A stretch of 34,171 nucleotides of DNA from Rhodospirillales bacterium (GTDB lineage Bacteria > Pseudomonadota > Alphaproteobacteria > Reyranellales > Reyranellaceae). This document shows, piece after piece, positions 31,706-34,171 of the stretch. The stretch lies in assembly GCA_947466085.1 (NCBI GenBank), contig CANIEC010000038.1, positions 1 to 34,171 of the forward strand. The letters run 5' to 3'. The position numbers and the translations under genes are program-made. The notes below the pieces were generated by a model that saw only the letters and a list, made by a program, of their open reading frames with translations, had not been told where the DNA came from and ran no database searches. Within the stretch, counting starts at the first letter, position 1; every line of letters begins with the position of its first letter.

Positions 31706-32725
31706 CTACACCACGTCGTAGGTGATCTCGACCTCGGCCCCGAAACAGTGGCCCTGGCAGGTCAGGATCCAGTCATTGGCGAGATCCTCGGGCGTATAGA
31801 TGTCGTTCTTGGCCAGGATGACCTTGCCCTTGATGCGCTTGGCCGCGCAGGAGGCGCAGAAGCCCTCTTCGCAGGACGAGAGCGGGTTGAGCCCGCCGGC
31901 GCGCGCCGCCTCGAGGATGGTCTGGCCTTTCGCATAGGCCACCTTGTGCACCTTGCCCTCGAAATGGATCGTGATCTCGCTCGGGATCACGTCGCCTTCC
32001 TCGCTGGGCTCGATCGGGATCGCATCGTTGCCCGAGGCCTCGAACCGCTCGATGCGCACCTTGTCGTGCGGCATGCCGTGCTCGAACAGCGTCTCCTCGA
32101 CCAGCTTCATGAAGGGGCCGGGGCCGCAGAGATAGACGTCGCCCGCCTCGAAGCCCTTCATGGCGGCGACGATCTCCTCGGGCTTGATGATGCCCTGCGT
32201 CGCATCGAGGTGATGGACGACTTCCAGCCGGCCGGGATGGGCCGCCAGGAGCGCCTCGAACTCGGCGTCGAAGATGACGGATTGCCTGTCGCGGTTGGCG
32301 TAGAACAGGCGGATGCGGCGCGGTCCCTTCAGGGCGCTCTTGATCAGCGACATCATGGGCGTGATGCCGCTGCCGCCGCCGAACAGCAGGAGCGGGGCAT
32401 CGCCCTCGCCCAGCACGAAGCGGCCGGCCGGCGGCAGGACGTCGATCGTGCCGCCCTCCTTCACCGAGTCGTGGAACCAGTTGGAGCCCTTGCCGCCGGC
32501 GACCCGCTTGATCGTGACCTTCGGCAGCCCATCGGTCTCGGGGGCGCTGGACAGGGAATAGCAGCGGTTGAAGGCGCCGTCGGCGTGGGGGACGCGGAAG
32601 GTCAGGAACTGGCCGGCACGGTAGCGGTACGTCTCGGCCAGGGCGGGCGGAATCTCGAGGACGAAGGAGCGGGCGTCCGGCGTTTCCTGGATGATCTTGG
32701 CGATGCGCAGCTGATTATAGGACAT
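31706..32725 (-). CDS. FAD/NAD(P) oxidoreductase with C-terminal [2Fe-2S] ferredoxin domain
   Basis: A 339-residue electron-transfer protein of the PaaE/KshB/Hmp-reductase type. The FAD site is RCYSLSS (residues 54-60), the NAD(P) site GGGSGITPMM (116-125) and CGPGPFM, and the C-terminal plant-type cluster has SSCEEGFCASCAAK (C-x4-C-x2-C) plus a later C in DWILTCQGHC. It passes electrons from NAD(P)H to an oxygenase. The ATG at 32725 is preferred over the TTG just before it. It is transcribed divergently from R2-like copy B and lies between both R2-like genes, so it is their likely electron donor (inference). Confidence 0.93.
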   Translation of the reverse strand: MSYNQLRIAKIIQETPDARSFVLEIPPALAETYRYRAGQFLTFRVPHADGAFNRCYSLSSAPETDGLPKVTIKRVAGGKGSNWFHDSVKEGGTIDVLPPAGRFVLGEGDAPLLLFGGGSGITPMMSLIKSALKGPRRIRLFYANRDRQSVIFDAEFEALLAAHPGRLEVVHHLDATQGIIKPEEIVAAMKGFEAGDVYLCGPGPFMKLVEETLFEHGMPHDKVRIERFEASGNDAIPIEPSEEGDVIPSEITIHFEGKVHKVAYAKGQTILEAARAGGLNPLSSCEEGFCASCAAKRIKGKVILAKNDIYTPEDLANDWILTCQGHCFGAEVEITYDVV

Positions 32726-32757
32726 CAAAAACCCGTCTTCAGATGCCCGATTTCCGG

Positions 32758-32791
32758 GCGGACTCTCCTAGCAGACTGTGCTAGCGTCCGC
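32758..32791. promoter_or_regulatory. Nested dyad in the reductase / R2-like B divergent promoter
   Basis: CTAGCA (32768-32773) and TGCTAG (32779-32784) are perfect arms around GACTG, and an outer pair GCGGAC (32758-32763) and GTCCGC (32786-32791) extends it asymmetrically. The location between divergent starts suits an operator controlling both genes. Confidence 0.45.
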
Positions 32792-32805
32792 CGAGAAAAA
32801 TGAGC

Positions 32806-32829
32806 GGAGCGTCATTGTTCCGACGCTCC
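32806..32829 (+). promoter_or_regulatory. Leader hairpin upstream of R2-like copy B
   Basis: GGAGCGTC (32806-32813) and GACGCTCC (32822-32829) are perfect 8-bp arms with an 8-base loop ATTGTTCC. It ends 41 bases before the start codon and about 25 before the ribosome site, so it could be a 5'-UTR stem or a second operator. Confidence 0.4.
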
Positions 32830-32870
32830 ATAGGGATGGGACAAGGTTCAGGGCCAGGAGGCAAGAGCCG

Positions 32871-33938
32871 ATGACAACGCAAAAAATTTATCAGCTGCCG
32901 GTCGAAATCACGAACTGGAAGTTCGATGGCGCCACCGAGATCGCCTTCAACTGGGAATACGAGGACGGCTCGGCCGACCTGCTGAACCTTTACGAGAAGG
33001 GCAAGCAGCAGCAGTGGGACACCAGCACCCGTATCGACTGGTCCCAGGAGCTGTTCGAAGGCAACCCGATGGGCATGGCCGACGAGACGATCCCGATCTA
33101 CGGCTCGCCCTTCTGGGACAAGATGACCGACAAGGAGAAGGACTGGCTGCGCTTCAACCTGCAGTGCCATTCCATCTGCCAGTTCATGCACGGCGAGCAG
33201 GGCGCGCTGATCGCCACCGCCAAGATCGTCAACACCGTGCCGGACATGAACGCCAAGTTCTATGCCGCGACCCAGGTGATGGACGAGGCCCGCCACGTCG
33301 AGAGCTACAAGCGTCTGATCCACGAGAAGTTCAAGTCGGCCTATCCGATCACGGACTCGCTGAAGAACCTGCTCGAGCAGACGCTGACCGACCGCCGCTG
33401 GGACATGACCTATCTCGGCATGCAGGTCCTGATCGAAGGCCTGGCGCTCGCCGCCTTCCAGCGCATCCGCGACACCGCCAAGAACAACCTGGCCGGCTCC
33501 GTGAACGCCTATGTCATGCAGGACGAGGCGCGGCACGTCACCTTCGGCCGCATGGCGCTGCGAGAATACTATCCGCACCTCTCCGATGCCGAGCGCGCCG
33601 AGCGTGAGGAGTTCGTCGTCGAGGCGCTCTACTTCATGCGTGACCGTTTCAACCAGGGCGAAGTCTGGATGCGGTCCGGCCTGCCGGTGAAGGAGATGCT
33701 GGAGCACGCCTACCACTCGGGCGCCATGCAGCAGTTCCGCACCCGCCTCTTCACCCGCATCGTGCCGATCCTCAAGGAGATCGGCCTGTTCGGGCCGAAG
33801 GTGCAGAAGGCGCTGGGCGACATGGGCGTGCTGGGCTACGCCGAGATCGACATCGAGAAGCTGATCGGCAACGACCTCAAGGTCGCCGAGGACTTCGACG
33901 CCAAGAAGTTCGTGCACGAGCAGATCGCCGCCGAGTAG
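32871..33938 (+). CDS. R2-like (ferritin-fold) di-iron protein, copy B
   Basis: A 355-residue paralogue of the protein at 29882, same length and gap-free. All six proposed iron ligands are identical (E109, E139, H142, E189, E219, H222). Residues 101-260, containing the four-helix core, are about 88% identical between copies, while the flanks are about 61% identical, with most change at residues 61-100 and 271-355. A GGAGG ribosome site lies 9 bases before ATG 32871. It has its own promoter region, divergent from the reductase, and a good terminator at 33964. The conserved core with divergent edges suggests the same chemistry with different partners or substrates. Confidence 0.86.
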   Translation: MTTQKIYQLPVEITNWKFDGATEIAFNWEYEDGSADLLNLYEKGKQQQWDTSTRIDWSQELFEGNPMGMADETIPIYGSPFWDKMTDKEKDWLRFNLQCHSICQFMHGEQGALIATAKIVNTVPDMNAKFYAATQVMDEARHVESYKRLIHEKFKSAYPITDSLKNLLEQTLTDRRWDMTYLGMQVLIEGLALAAFQRIRDTAKNNLAGSVNAYVMQDEARHVTFGRMALREYYPHLSDAERAEREEFVVEALYFMRDRFNQGEVWMRSGLPVKEMLEHAYHSGAMQQFRTRLFTRIVPILKEIGLFGPKVQKALGDMGVLGYAEIDIEKLIGNDLKVAEDFDAKKFVHEQIAAE

Positions 33939-33963
33939 CGCAGCGATCGCATTCGGACTCGGG

Positions 33964-33993
33964 AAGGGGGCCTCACGGCCCCCTTTCTTTTGT
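33964..33993 (+). terminator. Intrinsic terminator after R2-like copy B
   Basis: AAGGGGGCC (33964-33972), loop TCAC, GGCCCCCTT (33977-33985) followed by TCTTTTGT. This is the best intrinsic terminator in the window: a 9-bp GC-rich stem plus a T-rich tail, 25 bases after the stop codon. Confidence 0.85.
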
Positions 33994-34000
33994 CTTCTCC

Positions 34001-34126
34001 CGTCATCTCGACCGGAGCCGCGCGTAGCGCGGCGGAGTGGAGAGATCTTCTCTCCACGACTTGCCGGCTTTTGGTGGCACGAAGGTCTCTCCGCTTCGCG
34101 CCTGTGGCGCTCCGGTCGAGACGACG
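34001..34126. repeat. Long palindromic intergenic repeat (GTCATCTCGACCGGAGC type)
   Basis: Left end CGTCATCTCGACCGGAGC pairs with right end GCTCCGGTCGAGACGACG with one mismatch. Inner parts (GGAGTGGAGAGATCTT against AAGGTCTCTCCGC) extend the fold, with a small GAGAGATCTTCTCTC hairpin in the middle. It is of the widespread alphaproteobacterial extragenic palindrome style. The remaining 45 bases to the window end show nothing recognisable. Confidence 0.75.
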
Positions 34127-34171
34127 GCTACTTCTGATTTTTTACCGACACGCCTCGATGCGCGGCGGCGC

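Overview
This is a GC-rich, densely coded bacterial chromosomal window with no RNA genes, phage, transposase or CRISPR. The gene content is typical of a soil or freshwater alphaproteobacterium: a Bug-type solute receptor, a Dpp-type ABC transporter, a RibA with a degenerate RibB-like N-terminus, COG3618 amidohydrolase, DUF1275 and DUF2817 proteins, and many twin-arginine signal peptides. A Reyranella-like or rhizobial relative is my guess, made from gene style only.

Layout. 1-387: 3' end of a TolC/NodT-type outer-membrane efflux gene. 524-1819: O-acetylhomoserine sulfhydrylase, convergent with a nitroreductase (minus). 2478-3386 (minus): a small membrane protein and a decayed AhpD-like gene. 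3490-4284: an SDR, convergent with an orphan Bug receptor (4288-5292, minus). 5459-6328: a Tat-exported isoaspartyl methyltransferase-like protein. 6507-10779 (plus): three translationally coupled genes for a membrane-embedded spermidine-synthase-like protein, a secreted alpha/beta-hydrolase and a PhnZ-like HD oxygenase. 10916-13803 (plus): a threonine-dehydratase-like enzyme, an unusual SDR and an amidohydrolase.

13897-24851 (minus): one long run in the order VOC protein, DUF2817 zinc peptidase/deacylase, acyl-CoA ligase, quinone-oxidoreductase-like dehydrogenase, PaaI-type thioesterase, peptide-type ABC receptor, two permeases, two ATPases and a small exported protein. The overlaps suggest a single uptake-and-catabolism operon, perhaps for an acylated peptide or amide. 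A dyad next to a possible promoter lies in front of it. 25044-29000 (minus): ribA-type gene, orphan branched-chain-amino-acid-type receptor and Tat-exported GH1 glycosidase, divergent from an OmpR-type response regulator (29107-29805).

The most intriguing part is 29882-33938. Two 355-residue R2-like (ferritin-fold) di-iron proteins, about 73% identical without gaps, flank a flavin/[2Fe-2S] reductase and a DUF1275 membrane protein. This looks like a two-component di-iron oxygenase with duplicated oxygenase subunits and no assigned substrate. The second copy and the reductase share a 145-bp divergent promoter region rich in dyads.

Intergenic spaces hold palindromic repeat elements. Two of them (10783-10898 and 30963-31085) are copies of one MITE-like family whose hairpin stems differ by compensatory changes. 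No gene-free stretch exceeds 300 bases.
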